In this document: positions 1 through 6,027 of the stretch, in pieces
Layout: every line of letters starts with the position of its first letter
Numbering within the stretch: position 1 is the first letter of the stretch
Assembly (NCBI GenBank): GCA_003451915.1
Contig: DMJC01000098.1
Coordinates: 1-6,027, forward strand
Origin: Clostridiales bacterium
GTDB lineage: Bacteria; Bacillota; Clostridia; Saccharofermentanales; UBA5734
Length of the DNA: 6,027 nt
Reading direction: 5' to 3'
Notes under the pieces: generated by a model
Told to the model about the DNA's origin: nothing
The model's database searches: none
What the model saw: the letters and a program-made list of their open reading frames with translations, nothing else
Made by a program: the position numbers and the translations under genes

Positions 1-219
1 GTCATTGCCCGCAAGGGTGGCGGCCTGAGCGAAACCATCAATGTCCGTCGTCTGTCATATGGCGTCGGTGTCGAGCGCATTTTGCCCGTCCATTCACCGA
101 AGATCGACAAGATCGAGATTGTGAGAAAAGGTCTGGTTCGCAGAGCCAAACTGTATTATCTGCGAGATCGTGTTGGTAAATCGGCAAAAATCAAAGAGAA
201 ACTCGCTCGCAAGAAATGA
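1..219 (+). CDS. rplS: 50S ribosomal protein L19 (bL19), 3' part
   Basis: This is the C-terminal 72 residues of ribosomal protein L19, a structural protein of the large subunit near the 30S-50S interface. The frame is open from base 1 and ends at TGA 217-219. The stretches [20 protein letters not shown] and [14 protein letters not shown] are the conserved L19 core and C-terminus, and the first residues [21 protein letters not shown] match the FEGVVIA...R region just before them. Compared with the usual length of about 115 residues, roughly 45 N-terminal residues lie upstream of the window. The basic tail (KEKLARKK) is typical of an rRNA-binding protein. A strong terminator follows, so rplS appears to be the last gene of its transcript; in many Bacillota it follows rimM and trmD, which would lie outside this window. 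Identification is very secure; only the start is missing. Confidence 0.97.
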   Translation, partial: VIARKGGGLSETINVRRLSYGVGVERILPVHSPKIDKIEIVRKGLVRRAKLYYLRDRVGKSAKIKEKLARKK

Positions 220-238
220 AAAACGCAAAATGAGTGAT

Positions 239-276
239 AAAAAGAGCATTCCGGATTCAACCGCATGCTCTTTTTT
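239..276 (+). terminator. Rho-independent terminator after rplS
   Basis: A perfect 11-bp stem is formed by AAAAAGAGCAT (239-249) and ATGCTCTTTTT (265-275). The 15-base loop can close further by CGG 252-254 pairing with CCG 261-263. A run of six T follows the GC-containing part of the stem (271-276). It starts 20 bases after the rplS stop, and should end the ribosomal-protein transcript before rbgA. The A-run/T-run symmetry means it might also work on the opposite strand, but no gene converges on it here. Confidence 0.92.
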
Positions 277-287
277 CATTAGCCTAT

Positions 288-316
288 TTCAATCTGTGCT
301 TGTTTTTAGTTATAAT
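288..316 (+). promoter_or_regulatory. Putative sigma-A-type promoter for rbgA-rnhB-yraN
   Basis: A perfect consensus -10 box TATAAT lies at 311-316, right after the rplS terminator. The -35 region is poor: TTCAAT at 288-293, with a 17-base spacer, matches TTGACA at only three of six positions, and there is no TGn extension. Transcription would start near 323, leaving a leader of about 30 bases before the TTG start at 353. The position between terminator and gene supports the call; the weak -35 keeps confidence moderate. Confidence 0.62.
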
Positions 317-339
317 GACACTGTTGGACATTGAAAGAC

Positions 340-355
340 AGGAGAGTGCTCATTG
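340..355 (+). promoter_or_regulatory. Ribosome binding site deciding the TTG start of rbgA
   Basis: AGGAGAG at 340-346 is a good Shine-Dalgarno match, and 6 bases separate it from TTG at 353-355. The first in-frame ATG is codon 10 (380-382), which lies inside the conserved WFPGHMAK motif and would remove it, so TTG is the supported start. Confidence 0.85.
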
Positions 356-1204
356 GACGTCAACTGGTTTCCCGGCCACATGGCCAAGACCCTGCGCGAA
401 TTAAAGGAACATCTGAAAATGGTAGATCTGGTTATCGAAACCTGCGATGCCAGAATTCCGGAAAGCAGCCGTAATCCTGAACTGCACCGTCTGCTGGGGC
501 AGAAACCGCTCATCTTGGTTTTAAACAAGGCCGACTTGGCAGACCCGGCAGCTACTGGCCGCTGGATTACCTGGTACCGCCAGCAAGGAATAATTGCCAT
601 TGCAGCTGACAGTATCCGGAGAACAGGTCTTCAGGAAATCATCAAGACCTGTCTGGCCATCACGCAGTACAAGACCGAACGGGCGATAGCCAAGGGCCGG
701 CTGTTTCGGCCAGTACGGGTTCTGGTCGCCGGTATACCTAATACCGGAAAATCTTCACTGATCAATGGGCTCTGTGGCCGCAAGATCGCCAAGACCGCTG
801 ACAAGCCAGGGATTACACGTCAGCTGAGCTGGATCAAATCTGGCGGTCAATTGGAACTGCTTGATTCACCAGGTGTGCTCTGGCCAAGACTGGGTGATGA
901 ACGTTCCAAATTAAATCTTGCCGCAACGGGTGCCATCCGCGACGAATTGTTGCCAGTTGAGGAGATCACTGCAGATGCCATGTTGATGCTTGCTCATGAA
1001 TATCCCGACTTGCTGCGCGAACGCTTTAAGTTGGACGATTTGGGCAGCAGCGGTCCGGATCTGCTCGAGCAAGCTGGCAGACGGCGCGGATGCCTTTTAC
1101 CAGGCGGAAGAGTCGACACCATGCGATTTGCCACATTATTTCTTGATGAACTGCGCGGCGGCAAGATTGGACGAATAAGCCTGGAAGTACCGCCTTTGGA
1201 TTGA
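353..1204 (+). CDS. rbgA: Ribosome biogenesis GTPase RbgA (YlqF)
   Basis: RbgA is a cytoplasmic GTPase that acts late in assembly of the 50S subunit; in Bacillus subtilis its loss stalls assembly at a 45S-like particle lacking proteins such as L16. The 283-residue product matches the usual length of about 280. It begins with the family hallmark NWFPGHMAK, containing His9, reported as important for GTP hydrolysis in B. subtilis RbgA. The GTPase motifs are in circularly permuted order: G4 NKAD (58-61), then G1 GIPNTGKS (127-134), a G2 threonine in KPGITR (151-156), and G3 DSPG (171-174). The C-terminal domain (about 200-283) carries the conserved RRRGCLLPGG and GRISLE stretches and should contact rRNA. 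It starts at TTG with a good ribosome binding site. rnhB follows after 32 bases, the common Bacillota order. No key motif is missing. Confidence 0.96.
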   Translation: MDVNWFPGHMAKTLRELKEHLKMVDLVIETCDARIPESSRNPELHRLLGQKPLILVLNKADLADPAATGRWITWYRQQGIIAIAADSIRRTGLQEIIKTCLAITQYKTERAIAKGRLFRPVRVLVAGIPNTGKSSLINGLCGRKIAKTADKPGITRQLSWIKSGGQLELLDSPGVLWPRLGDERSKLNLAATGAIRDELLPVEEITADAMLMLAHEYPDLLRERFKLDDLGSSGPDLLEQAGRRRGCLLPGGRVDTMRFATLFLDELRGGKIGRISLEVPPLD

Positions 1205-1236
1205 TCTGCACGGTAATAGACTTGGGGGGACACTGA

Positions 1237-1938
1237 ATGACTGACAAAAGCCGCAAAGATCAGAATAAATTCGAAGAAATGCTGGCCTATGAACGATTAG
1301 CCTGGCAACAGGGCTACATGCTTCTGGCTGGTGTCGATGAGGCAGGGCGCGGACCACTGGCAGGACCTGTTGTAGCTGCAGCCTGCATTTTGGATCCTGC
1401 AAAACCGATTTACGGGCTCAATGATTCAAAGAAATTAACCCCGTCCAGCCGAAATCGGCTGTTCAGCCTGATTCTCGAAAATGCCGCAGCCTGGCAGATC
1501 GGTCTTGCTGATCATGCTGTCATCGATAGTATCAACATTCTGCAGGCAACCTGTCAGGCAATGCGGCAGGCGATCATGGAATTGCCGGTCAAGCCAGGGC
1601 TGCTGTTGATTGATGCGGTCAAACTGACAGGCGTTGATCAGCCCGTCTGGCCGATTATCCGTGGTGACGGCCTGTCCGTGTCGATCGCTGCTGCATCCAT
1701 TCTGGCCAAGGTCACACGTGACCGGTTGATGGATGAATATGATGTGCTCTACCCAGAATATGGATTTGCCCAGCATAAAGGTTATGGTACCCCGATGCAT
1801 TATGAAGCATTGGCAAAATACGGACCTTGTCCGATTCATCGGCTGACCTTCCTAAAATCGGTTCTGAATTCAACCAGTGACACAAACGAAAGAAATCAGG
1901 ACTCACGCCAGCTGAGCTTTTTGCCAGGTGATCAATGA
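1237..1938 (+). CDS. rnhB: Ribonuclease HII
   Basis: RNase HII cuts the RNA strand of RNA-DNA hybrids and nicks on the 5' side of single ribonucleotides in DNA, starting ribonucleotide excision repair; it needs Mn2+ or Mg2+. The 233-residue product has all catalytic signatures: GVDEAGRGPLAGPV with the acidic pair Asp34-Glu35 and the GRG substrate-sensing motif (37-39), NDSKKL (62-67), Asp126 in LLIDAV, and SILAKVTRD with Asp162. Tyr183 in HKGYGT is the family tyrosine that senses the DNA-RNA junction, and HRLTF near residue 201 closes the domain. The first 25 or so residues and the last 25 (after about 208) are variable and polar. The ATG at 1237 follows a G-rich site GGGGGGA (1224-1230) at a 6-base spacing. 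It is probably cotranscribed with rbgA and overlaps the next gene by ATGA. Confidence 0.96.
   Translation: MTDKSRKDQNKFEEMLAYERLAWQQGYMLLAGVDEAGRGPLAGPVVAAACILDPAKPIYGLNDSKKLTPSSRNRLFSLILENAAAWQIGLADHAVIDSINILQATCQAMRQAIMELPVKPGLLLIDAVKLTGVDQPVWPIIRGDGLSVSIAAASILAKVTRDRLMDEYDVLYPEYGFAQHKGYGTPMHYEALAKYGPCPIHRLTFLKSVLNSTSDTNERNQDSRQLSFLPGDQ
1926..1937 (+). promoter_or_regulatory. yraN start site overlapping the rnhB stop (ATGA)
   Basis: The yraN ATG (1935-1937) overlaps the rnhB TGA (1936-1938). A modest AGGTG (1926-1930) lies 4 bases upstream, inside rnhB. This arrangement usually means that ribosomes finishing rnhB re-initiate on the next gene. A later in-frame ATG at 1950 has an AAGGA only one base before it, too close to serve well. 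Confidence 0.72.
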
Positions 1939-2312
1939 ACGGCAAGGAAATGACAGCTGAACGCGGCCGCCTGGCTGAAGCAGCAGTTGCCGGCTTTCTG
2001 ACACAACAAGGTTATCAGATCTGTGATCAAAATTATCAGGTTCATCGTTTGGGTGAACTTGATTTGATTGCGCAGCGGGATGGCCATGTTTATATTATTG
2101 AAGTTAAAGCGCGCAGCAGATCAGAAGAATACGGCGGATTGCCCCAGGCGATTACTTGTCATAAATTAGAAAAAATGCGGCGCACTGCGTGGTGTTACCT
2201 GAAAGAAAAAGGCTTGATGAATAGAGATGTCTCATTTCTTGCAGCACTGGTTCAAATGGATTCAAACGGAAAAATCAGCGAATTATCGATTTTGCCGATT
2301 GAATGGCTTTAA
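1935..2312 (+). CDS. YraN/UPF0102 family protein, nuclease-like fold
   Basis: This is a 125-residue member of the UPF0102 (YraN, PF02021) family, whose fold resembles restriction-endonuclease and Holliday-junction-resolvase-like proteins. The biological role is not settled. Visible signatures are the N-terminal helix with GRLAEAAVAGFLTQQGYQI (11-29), GELDLIAQRDG (40-50), and IIEVKARS (54-61), which together give the acidic/Lys set of a PD-(D/E)xK-type site: Glu15, Asp43, Glu56 and Lys58. The later QAITCHKLEKMRRTAWCYL (71-89) corresponds to the family's conserved K...A..YL helix. DVSFLAAL (98-105) sits where many members have a FDVVAV-like strand. The length is normal for the family. It is the last gene of the rbgA-rnhB unit, and the rnhB-yraN pairing recurs across Bacillota. 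Family assignment is firm; nuclease activity is inference from the motif. Confidence 0.92.
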   Translation: MNGKEMTAERGRLAEAAVAGFLTQQGYQICDQNYQVHRLGELDLIAQRDGHVYIIEVKARSRSEEYGGLPQAITCHKLEKMRRTAWCYLKEKGLMNRDVSFLAALVQMDSNGKISELSILPIEWL

Positions 2313-2340
2313 AAGTGCTTAAAACAGGCAGATTGATGAC

Positions 2341-2369
2341 TTGTCCAAATCGAAACTCTAGTCTATAAT
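2341..2369 (+). promoter_or_regulatory. Sigma-A-type promoter for the aminotransferase-purB unit
   Basis: TTGTCC (2341-2346, four of six matches to TTGACA) and a perfect TATAAT (2364-2369) are separated by an ideal 17 bases. Transcription would start near 2376, about 33 bases before the aminotransferase ATG. No terminator is visible between the yraN stop (2312) and this promoter, so some read-through from the upstream unit is possible. Confidence 0.8.
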
Positions 2370-2408
2370 AAATCATCAAACGTTGCCGCTGTGCAAGGAG
2401 GATAAAAC

Positions 2409-3689
2409 ATGCCGTCATATTTGGAATTTACGACCGAACAATCCGATCGCGAATTACAGGCTTTGACTGAACGATATCAAGCATTTTCCGAACAAAAACT
2501 GAAACTGAATATGACCCGCGGCAAACCTTGTCCCGAACAGCTGGCGCTGTCAGCTGGCCTGATGACCTGCCTGGGCGAGCAGGATTTCAAAGCATCCGAC
2601 GGTACTGACTGCCGCAATTACGGCGGCCTGGATGGTTTACCCGAAGCCCGCAGCCTTTTTGCTGAACTTTTAAATACCAATATCGGACATATTTCAGTGC
2701 AGGGGAATTCGAGTTTGAATATCATGTATGACACTTTGATCAAGGCGATGTTTTTTACACTTCCGGGTGGTGAGAAGCCATGGTCAAAGCTGGAAAAAGT
2801 CCGCTTTATTTGTCCTGTACCGGGATACGATCGTCATTTCTTTGTCACCCAGGAACTCGGTTTTGACATGATTCCCGTACCGATGACAGCTGAGGGTCCG
2901 GATATGGACGCAGTGGAAGGCCTGGTCGCCTCGGATCCGCTGATTAAGGGCATTTGGATTGTGCCGGTCTATAGCAACCCGGAAGGTGTAACCTGCTCTG
3001 AAGCCACCTGCCGCCGTCTGGCTGCCATGGAAACGGCAGCTGATGATTTCCGCATCATGTGGGATAATGCCTATGTGGTCCATCATCTGGACCCCAACGA
3101 TGGAGAAGCAACCCCGGATATCCTGCAACTTTGCGCTGATGCCGGGCATCCGGACCGTGTTTTCGAATTTGCTTCAACATCCAAGATCACCTGGGCAGGT
3201 GCCGGTATGGCCTGTGTCGCATCCAGCACTGCCAATCTGGCTTTTATCCACAAGCATATGTCGATTCAGACCATCGGCCCGGATAAGGTCAACCAGCTCC
3301 GTCATTGCCGTTTCCTCAAGGATAAAGCTGGCGTGATGGCCCTGATGGCCCGCCATGCTGAGATTTTACGGCCGAAATTTGCGCTGGTTCATGAAGTGTT
3401 GACCCGCGAACTCGCTGATACTGACATTTGTACCTGGAAGAATCCGAAAGGCGGGTATTTTGTCAGTTTGTCAGTGCTGCCGGGAACCGCATCAGAAGTT
3501 GTTCACCTGGCCAAGGCTTGCGGCGTCGAACTGACACCTGCCGGCAATCCTTATCCCCATGGCAAAGATCCGCAAAACACCAATATCCGCCTGGCACCAT
3601 CTTTTCCGCCGCTTTCTGAATTGCAGCCAGCTCTCGAGGTGCTGTGCACCTGTATCAAGATCGCTGCGTTGCGTAAATTGAGGAGTTGA
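2409..3689 (+). CDS. Aspartate aminotransferase-like PLP enzyme (PF12897 type)
   Basis: This fold-type I, pyridoxal-phosphate-dependent aminotransferase probably interconverts aspartate + 2-oxoglutarate and oxaloacetate + glutamate in the cytoplasm. The 426-residue sequence fits the PF12897 group, which includes characterised aspartate aminotransferases of actinobacteria, rather than the classical AspC/AspB groups. It has the N-terminal [14 protein letters not shown] (34-47) and [12 protein letters not shown] (70-81), PVPGYDRHF (136-144), YSNPEG with Asn190 (188-193), DNAYVVHHL with Asp219 and Tyr222 (219-227), the PLP lysine Lys259 in [13 protein letters not shown] (254-266), and NIRLAPSFP with carboxylate-binding Arg394 (392-400). 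Pfam once called this family Aminotran_MocR, but no GntR helix-turn-helix domain is present, so it is an enzyme and not a MocR regulator. AAGGAGG (2395-2401), 7 bases before the ATG, is near perfect. purB follows after 7 bases. Amino-acid specificity (aspartate versus alanine or others) is inferred. Confidence 0.88.
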   Translation: MPSYLEFTTEQSDRELQALTERYQAFSEQKLKLNMTRGKPCPEQLALSAGLMTCLGEQDFKASDGTDCRNYGGLDGLPEARSLFAELLNTNIGHISVQGNSSLNIMYDTLIKAMFFTLPGGEKPWSKLEKVRFICPVPGYDRHFFVTQELGFDMIPVPMTAEGPDMDAVEGLVASDPLIKGIWIVPVYSNPEGVTCSEATCRRLAAMETAADDFRIMWDNAYVVHHLDPNDGEATPDILQLCADAGHPDRVFEFASTSKITWAGAGMACVASSTANLAFIHKHMSIQTIGPDKVNQLRHCRFLKDKAGVMALMARHAEILRPKFALVHEVLTRELADTDICTWKNPKGGYFVSLSVLPGTASEVVHLAKACGVELTPAGNPYPHGKDPQNTNIRLAPSFPPLSELQPALEVLCTCIKIAALRKLRS

Positions 3690-3699
3690 GCCCGACATG
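3681..3699 (+). promoter_or_regulatory. purB ribosome binding site inside the end of the aminotransferase gene
   Basis: AGGAG (3681-3685) overlaps the last codons of the aminotransferase gene (TGA 3687-3689) and lies 11 bases before the purB ATG (3697-3699), slightly longer than ideal. No promoter fits in the 7-base gap, so purB is most likely translated from the same mRNA and coupled to the gene before it. Confidence 0.75.
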
Positions 3700-5127
3700 A
3701 AAGATTTCTATGAGAGTCCCCTGAACAGCCGTTATGCCAGTGAGGCCATGCAGCGCCTGTTTTCACCAGACCGCAAATTCAGAACCTGGCGACGGCTTTG
3801 GATAGCCCTGGCTGAAACAGAGCAGGAGCTTGGCCTGCCGATCACCGATGAACAGATCGCTGAATTAAAATCGAATGCTGATGTCATCAACTATGACGTG
3901 GCAGCGCGTGAAGAAGCGGTTGTTCGTCATGATGTCATGGCGCATGTTCACGCCTATGGTGAACAATGTCCAGCTGCCAAAGGGATCATTCATTTAGGGG
4001 CGACTTCTTGCTATGTCGGCGATAATACCGATTTGATCTTGATGGCCGATGGCCTGGAGCTGATTCGGCGCCGCCTGGTCGGTACAATCCGTCAGTTGTC
4101 TGTTTTTGCCCGGACCTGGAAAGATCTGCCAACCCTCGGTTTTACTCATTTTCAAGCTGCACAGCCTGTCACGGTCGGCAAACGGGCCACACTCTGGATC
4201 CAGGATCTGATGATGGATCTGGCTGATTTGGATTTCTGTCTGGAAAGTCTTGGTTTTTTAGGCAGCAAAGGCACCACCGGTACGCAGGCAAGCTTTCTCA
4301 ACCTTTTTGATGGCGACCATGAAAAAGTCAAAGAACTCGATCGGCGTATTGCTGTTAAAATGGGCTTTAATAAGGTCTATCCTGTTTCTGGACAGACTTA
4401 TTCGCGCAAGGTTGACAGCCGGGTGCTTAATGTCCTGGCCGGCATTGCTCAGAGCGCGCACAAATTCAGTAATGATATCCGGCTGCTCCAGCATCTTAAA
4501 GAAATCGAAGAACCCTTCGAAAAAGGGCAGATCGGTTCGTCAGCCATGGCTTACAAACGCAATCCGATGCGCAGTGAACGTATCGCATCGCTTGCCCGCT
4601 ATGTGCTGGCAGCTGCAGCCAATCCTGCTTTTACAGCTGCCGGGCAATGGTTCGAACGCACGCTTGATGACTCGGCCAACAAGCGGATCGCTGTGCCAGA
4701 GGCATTTTTAGCAACAGATGCTGTCCTCATGCTTTATGAAAATATCACTGCCGGCCTGGTGGTTTATCCCGAGGTTATCCGTCGGCATCTCGCTGATGAA
4801 CTGCCTTTTATGGCGACAGAAAACATCTTGATGGCTGCTGTCAAGCGTGGCGGTGACCGCCAGGACTTACATGAACGTATCCGGCAGCATAGCATGGATG
4901 CCGGCCGGCGCGTCAAACAAGAGGGGGCAGCCAATGATCTGCTGAGCCGGATAGCCGCTGACCCCGCCTTCGGTATGGATCAGGCTGATCTGGATCAACT
5001 GCTCGATGCCAGCCTTTATATTGGCCGTTCACCCCAACAGGTCGAGGAGTATCTGAGCGAATATGTTGATTCGCTGCTGGCTCAAGAGAAAGCCGAAGAA
5101 GTCATCAGCAGCGAACTGAGAGTCTGA
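3697..5127 (+). CDS. purB: Adenylosuccinate lyase, long ADSL-like type
   Basis: PurB catalyses two fumarate-releasing eliminations in purine synthesis: SAICAR to AICAR, and adenylosuccinate to AMP. It is a homotetramer of the fumarase/aspartase superfamily. At 476 residues it is longer than the B. subtilis type (about 430) and closely resembles human ADSL as I recall it ([62 protein letters not shown]). Functional motifs: His78 and His83 in RHDVMAHVH (77-85), the substrate loop [12 protein letters not shown] (99-110), general-acid candidate His151 in THFQAAQ (150-156), [10 protein letters not shown] (191-200), and the signature loop [11 protein letters not shown] (280-290) with catalytic serine candidates Ser281/Ser282. 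His151 is followed by FQAAQ where human ADSL has FQPAQ. It follows the aminotransferase closely, and other purine genes are not in view. The assignment is very secure. Confidence 0.97.
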   Translation: MKDFYESPLNSRYASEAMQRLFSPDRKFRTWRRLWIALAETEQELGLPITDEQIAELKSNADVINYDVAAREEAVVRHDVMAHVHAYGEQCPAAKGIIHLGATSCYVGDNTDLILMADGLELIRRRLVGTIRQLSVFARTWKDLPTLGFTHFQAAQPVTVGKRATLWIQDLMMDLADLDFCLESLGFLGSKGTTGTQASFLNLFDGDHEKVKELDRRIAVKMGFNKVYPVSGQTYSRKVDSRVLNVLAGIAQSAHKFSNDIRLLQHLKEIEEPFEKGQIGSSAMAYKRNPMRSERIASLARYVLAAAANPAFTAAGQWFERTLDDSANKRIAVPEAFLATDAVLMLYENITAGLVVYPEVIRRHLADELPFMATENILMAAVKRGGDRQDLHERIRQHSMDAGRRVKQEGAANDLLSRIAADPAFGMDQADLDQLLDASLYIGRSPQQVEEYLSEYVDSLLAQEKAEEVISSELRV

Positions 5128-5201
5128 TCGGGCGGGAACAATTCTGCCAGTCCTTCCGTCTAATGACCAGAAGCTTATGTGACACAGCTTTTGAAGGCAT
5201 T

Positions 5202-5216
5202 GGAGGGATTTATATG
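5202..5216 (+). promoter_or_regulatory. Ribosome binding site of the lipoprotein gene
   Basis: GGAGGG (5202-5207) lies 6 bases before ATG 5214-5216 and fixes the start directly before a lipoprotein signal peptide. I found no convincing promoter in the 86 bases after purB, so transcription may read through from purB or depend on a promoter I cannot recognise. Confidence 0.85.
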
Positions 5217-6027
5217 AAAAAATTTCTGATTGCTATTTTAGCCCTGACTCTGTTGTTGACGGCTTGCAGCGGGCCATTTCTGCCGACATCACCTTCACTG
5301 AACGGACAGGACATCTTTGTTCCTGGCTCTGACAGCAGTCTTAAAATCGGTGCCAGCTATGCCGATCTGATCAAAATCTACTTAAAGGCTCAGAATGGAC
5401 CGCGCTACAGTTACCGCGATTATGCTGTCGTTGGCGGTATAAAAACGGCTGCAACCGGTGCACCTGATGCAGAAAGCCAGAGTAATGATTATTCGAAGAC
5501 TAACCTGCAGATTGAGGGCGTTGACGAAGCCGATATCCTTAAGACGGATGGGGAATATCTTTACCTGATTGCCAATAACCGGCTTTATATCGTTGATGTC
5601 CGTGATCCGGCCAACATGAAAGTGTTGTCCAGCACGGCCTTTAGCATGAATGAACAAAATGGCAATATCAGCCGCGGTGAAAACCCGATGATGATGTATC
5701 TGGACATTGAAAGCCAGCGCCTGATTTTGATTGTCGCCGGCTATATCTCCGAACAGATTCAAGTTGAGGTACCGACAGAAACAGTTAATCCCGAAGAGCC
5801 GACCAGATCAGAAGATCCAGCTGAAACAGAAGTCCCGCCTGTTACACCGGATGAGCCGACCAAACCGGAAGAACCTGTTGTAACTGATGTCACTCCTGGC
5901 TCTGAGCCAGTTTCCAGTGAAGGATCTTCTGATGGCAGCAGCGGAACAGTTTCAGCTGATGGTCAGCCGGCTGACGGTGTCGCGATAACTGTCGAACCCG
6001 ATAAGAGCATTCGCTATGATCCATATT
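5214..6027 (+). CDS. Secreted beta-propeller lipoprotein (PF09826-like), 3' truncated
   Basis: The frame is open from ATG 5214 to the window end (271 codons plus one base), so the C-terminal part, probably most of the propeller, is missing. Residues 1-18 form a lipoprotein signal peptide: MKK, a hydrophobic stretch, then the lipobox LTAC with Cys18 as the lipidation site, so the mature protein should be anchored outside the membrane. The segment TNLQIEGVDEADILKTDGEYLYLIANNRLYIVDVRDP (96-132) is the diagnostic opening of the PF09826 beta-propeller family (typical pattern TN.QV.GVDEADIVKTDG.Y.Y). MYLDIESQRLILIVAGY (161-177) gives further propeller strands. An acidic Pro/Glu/Thr/Ser-rich stretch (about 184-256) then interrupts the domain. 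The family's molecular function is unknown to me; extracellular binding or scaffolding is only a guess. No conserved link with purB is apparent. Confidence 0.87.
   Translation, partial: MKKFLIAILALTLLLTACSGPFLPTSPSLNGQDIFVPGSDSSLKIGASYADLIKIYLKAQNGPRYSYRDYAVVGGIKTAATGAPDAESQSNDYSKTNLQIEGVDEADILKTDGEYLYLIANNRLYIVDVRDPANMKVLSSTAFSMNEQNGNISRGENPMMMYLDIESQRLILIVAGYISEQIQVEVPTETVNPEEPTRSEDPAETEVPPVTPDEPTKPEEPVVTDVTPGSEPVSSEGSSDGSSGTVSADGQPADGVAITVEPDKSIRYDPY
5790..5876 (+). repeat. Imperfect PEEPT-type repeat in the lipoprotein insertion
   Basis: Two 10-residue units, PEEPTRSEDP (codons 193-202, bases 5790-5819) and PDEPTKPEEP (codons 212-221, bases 5847-5876), are 27 bases apart. Six of ten residues are identical and three are conservative changes. 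They sit inside a Pro/Glu/Thr/Ser-rich, probably disordered stretch that turns Ser/Gly-rich (SSEGSSDGSSG, 234-244). This looks like a degenerate low-complexity repeat rather than a recent exact duplication. Confidence 0.6.

Noticed and set aside
94..279. 61-codon - strand frame across the rplS end and terminator
   Set aside because: It is antisense to the conserved L19 C-terminus and begins within the terminator hairpin.
1435..1839. 134-codon open frame on the - strand inside rnhB
   Set aside because: It lies wholly opposite the conserved RNase HII coding frame, has no recognisable protein features and no ribosome binding site that I could see.
1950..2312. Alternative ATG start for yraN at 1950
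   Set aside because: Its AAGGA is only one base before the ATG, while the ATG at 1935 has a workable AGGTG at 4 bases and the typical stop-start overlap.
2784..3149. 121-codon open frame on the - strand inside the aminotransferase gene
   Set aside because: It is antisense to a well-conserved enzyme whose catalytic motifs run through the same bases; the translation looks like composition shadow.
5131..5148. Hairpin after purB (7-bp stem with two G-T pairs, ACAA loop)
   Set aside because: It could be a weak terminator, but it is short, contains wobble pairs and is not followed by a T run.
5136..5164. Possible promoter with -10 TCTAAT (5159-5164) for the lipoprotein gene
   Set aside because: The -10 matches five of six positions, but there is no acceptable -35 at 16-18 bases and no TGn extension.
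5169..5192. Inverted repeat AGAAGCT / AGCTTTT before the lipoprotein gene
   Set aside because: Only 7 pairs including one G-T around a 10-base loop, and just a four-T run; this is within what chance gives.
5382..5762. 126-codon open frame on the - strand opposite the lipoprotein gene
   Set aside because: The + strand shows a lipobox, good ribosome binding site and PF09826 motifs over the same bases; the antisense translation has no recognisable family pattern.

Overview
The window looks like a chromosomal housekeeping segment of a Gram-positive Bacillota, most likely of the Clostridia type. Three things point there: the gene order rplS-rbgA-rnhB-yraN; the RbgA, PurB and lipoprotein sequences, which match clostridial families as I remember them; and strong AGGAGG-like ribosome binding sites. 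Base composition is fairly balanced (about half G+C by eye). I assign no genus. All six genes lie on the + strand. No intergenic gap reaches 100 bases except the 133-base rplS-rbgA gap, which holds a terminator and a promoter. I see no RNA gene, mobile element, CRISPR array or attachment site.

Layout. (1) 1-219: the C-terminal part of ribosomal protein L19, closed by a strong intrinsic terminator (239-276). (2) 288-2312: a three-gene run with its own putative promoter. It holds rbgA (circularly permuted GTPase for 50S assembly, TTG start), rnhB (RNase HII) and a yraN/UPF0102 gene (nuclease-fold protein) whose ATG overlaps the rnhB stop. (3) 2341-5127: a good sigma-A-type promoter, then a two-gene unit of a PF12897-type aspartate aminotransferase and purB (adenylosuccinate lyase, of the longer type resembling human ADSL). 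They are only 7 bases apart, and the purB ribosome binding site lies in the end of the aminotransferase gene. (4) 5214-6027: the start of a secreted lipoprotein of the beta-propeller family PF09826, cut by the window end, with a long acidic Pro/Glu/Thr/Ser-rich insertion.

How the genes fit together: L19 and RbgA belong to large-subunit structure and assembly, while RNase HII and the YraN protein are nucleic-acid enzymes or enzyme-like. The aminotransferase can supply aspartate, which donates the nitrogen in the two purine steps that precede the two PurB reactions, so the pair makes metabolic sense. I found no clearly undescribed system. The points most worth a second look are the aspartate aminotransferase-purB coupling and the low-complexity insertion in the propeller lipoprotein.
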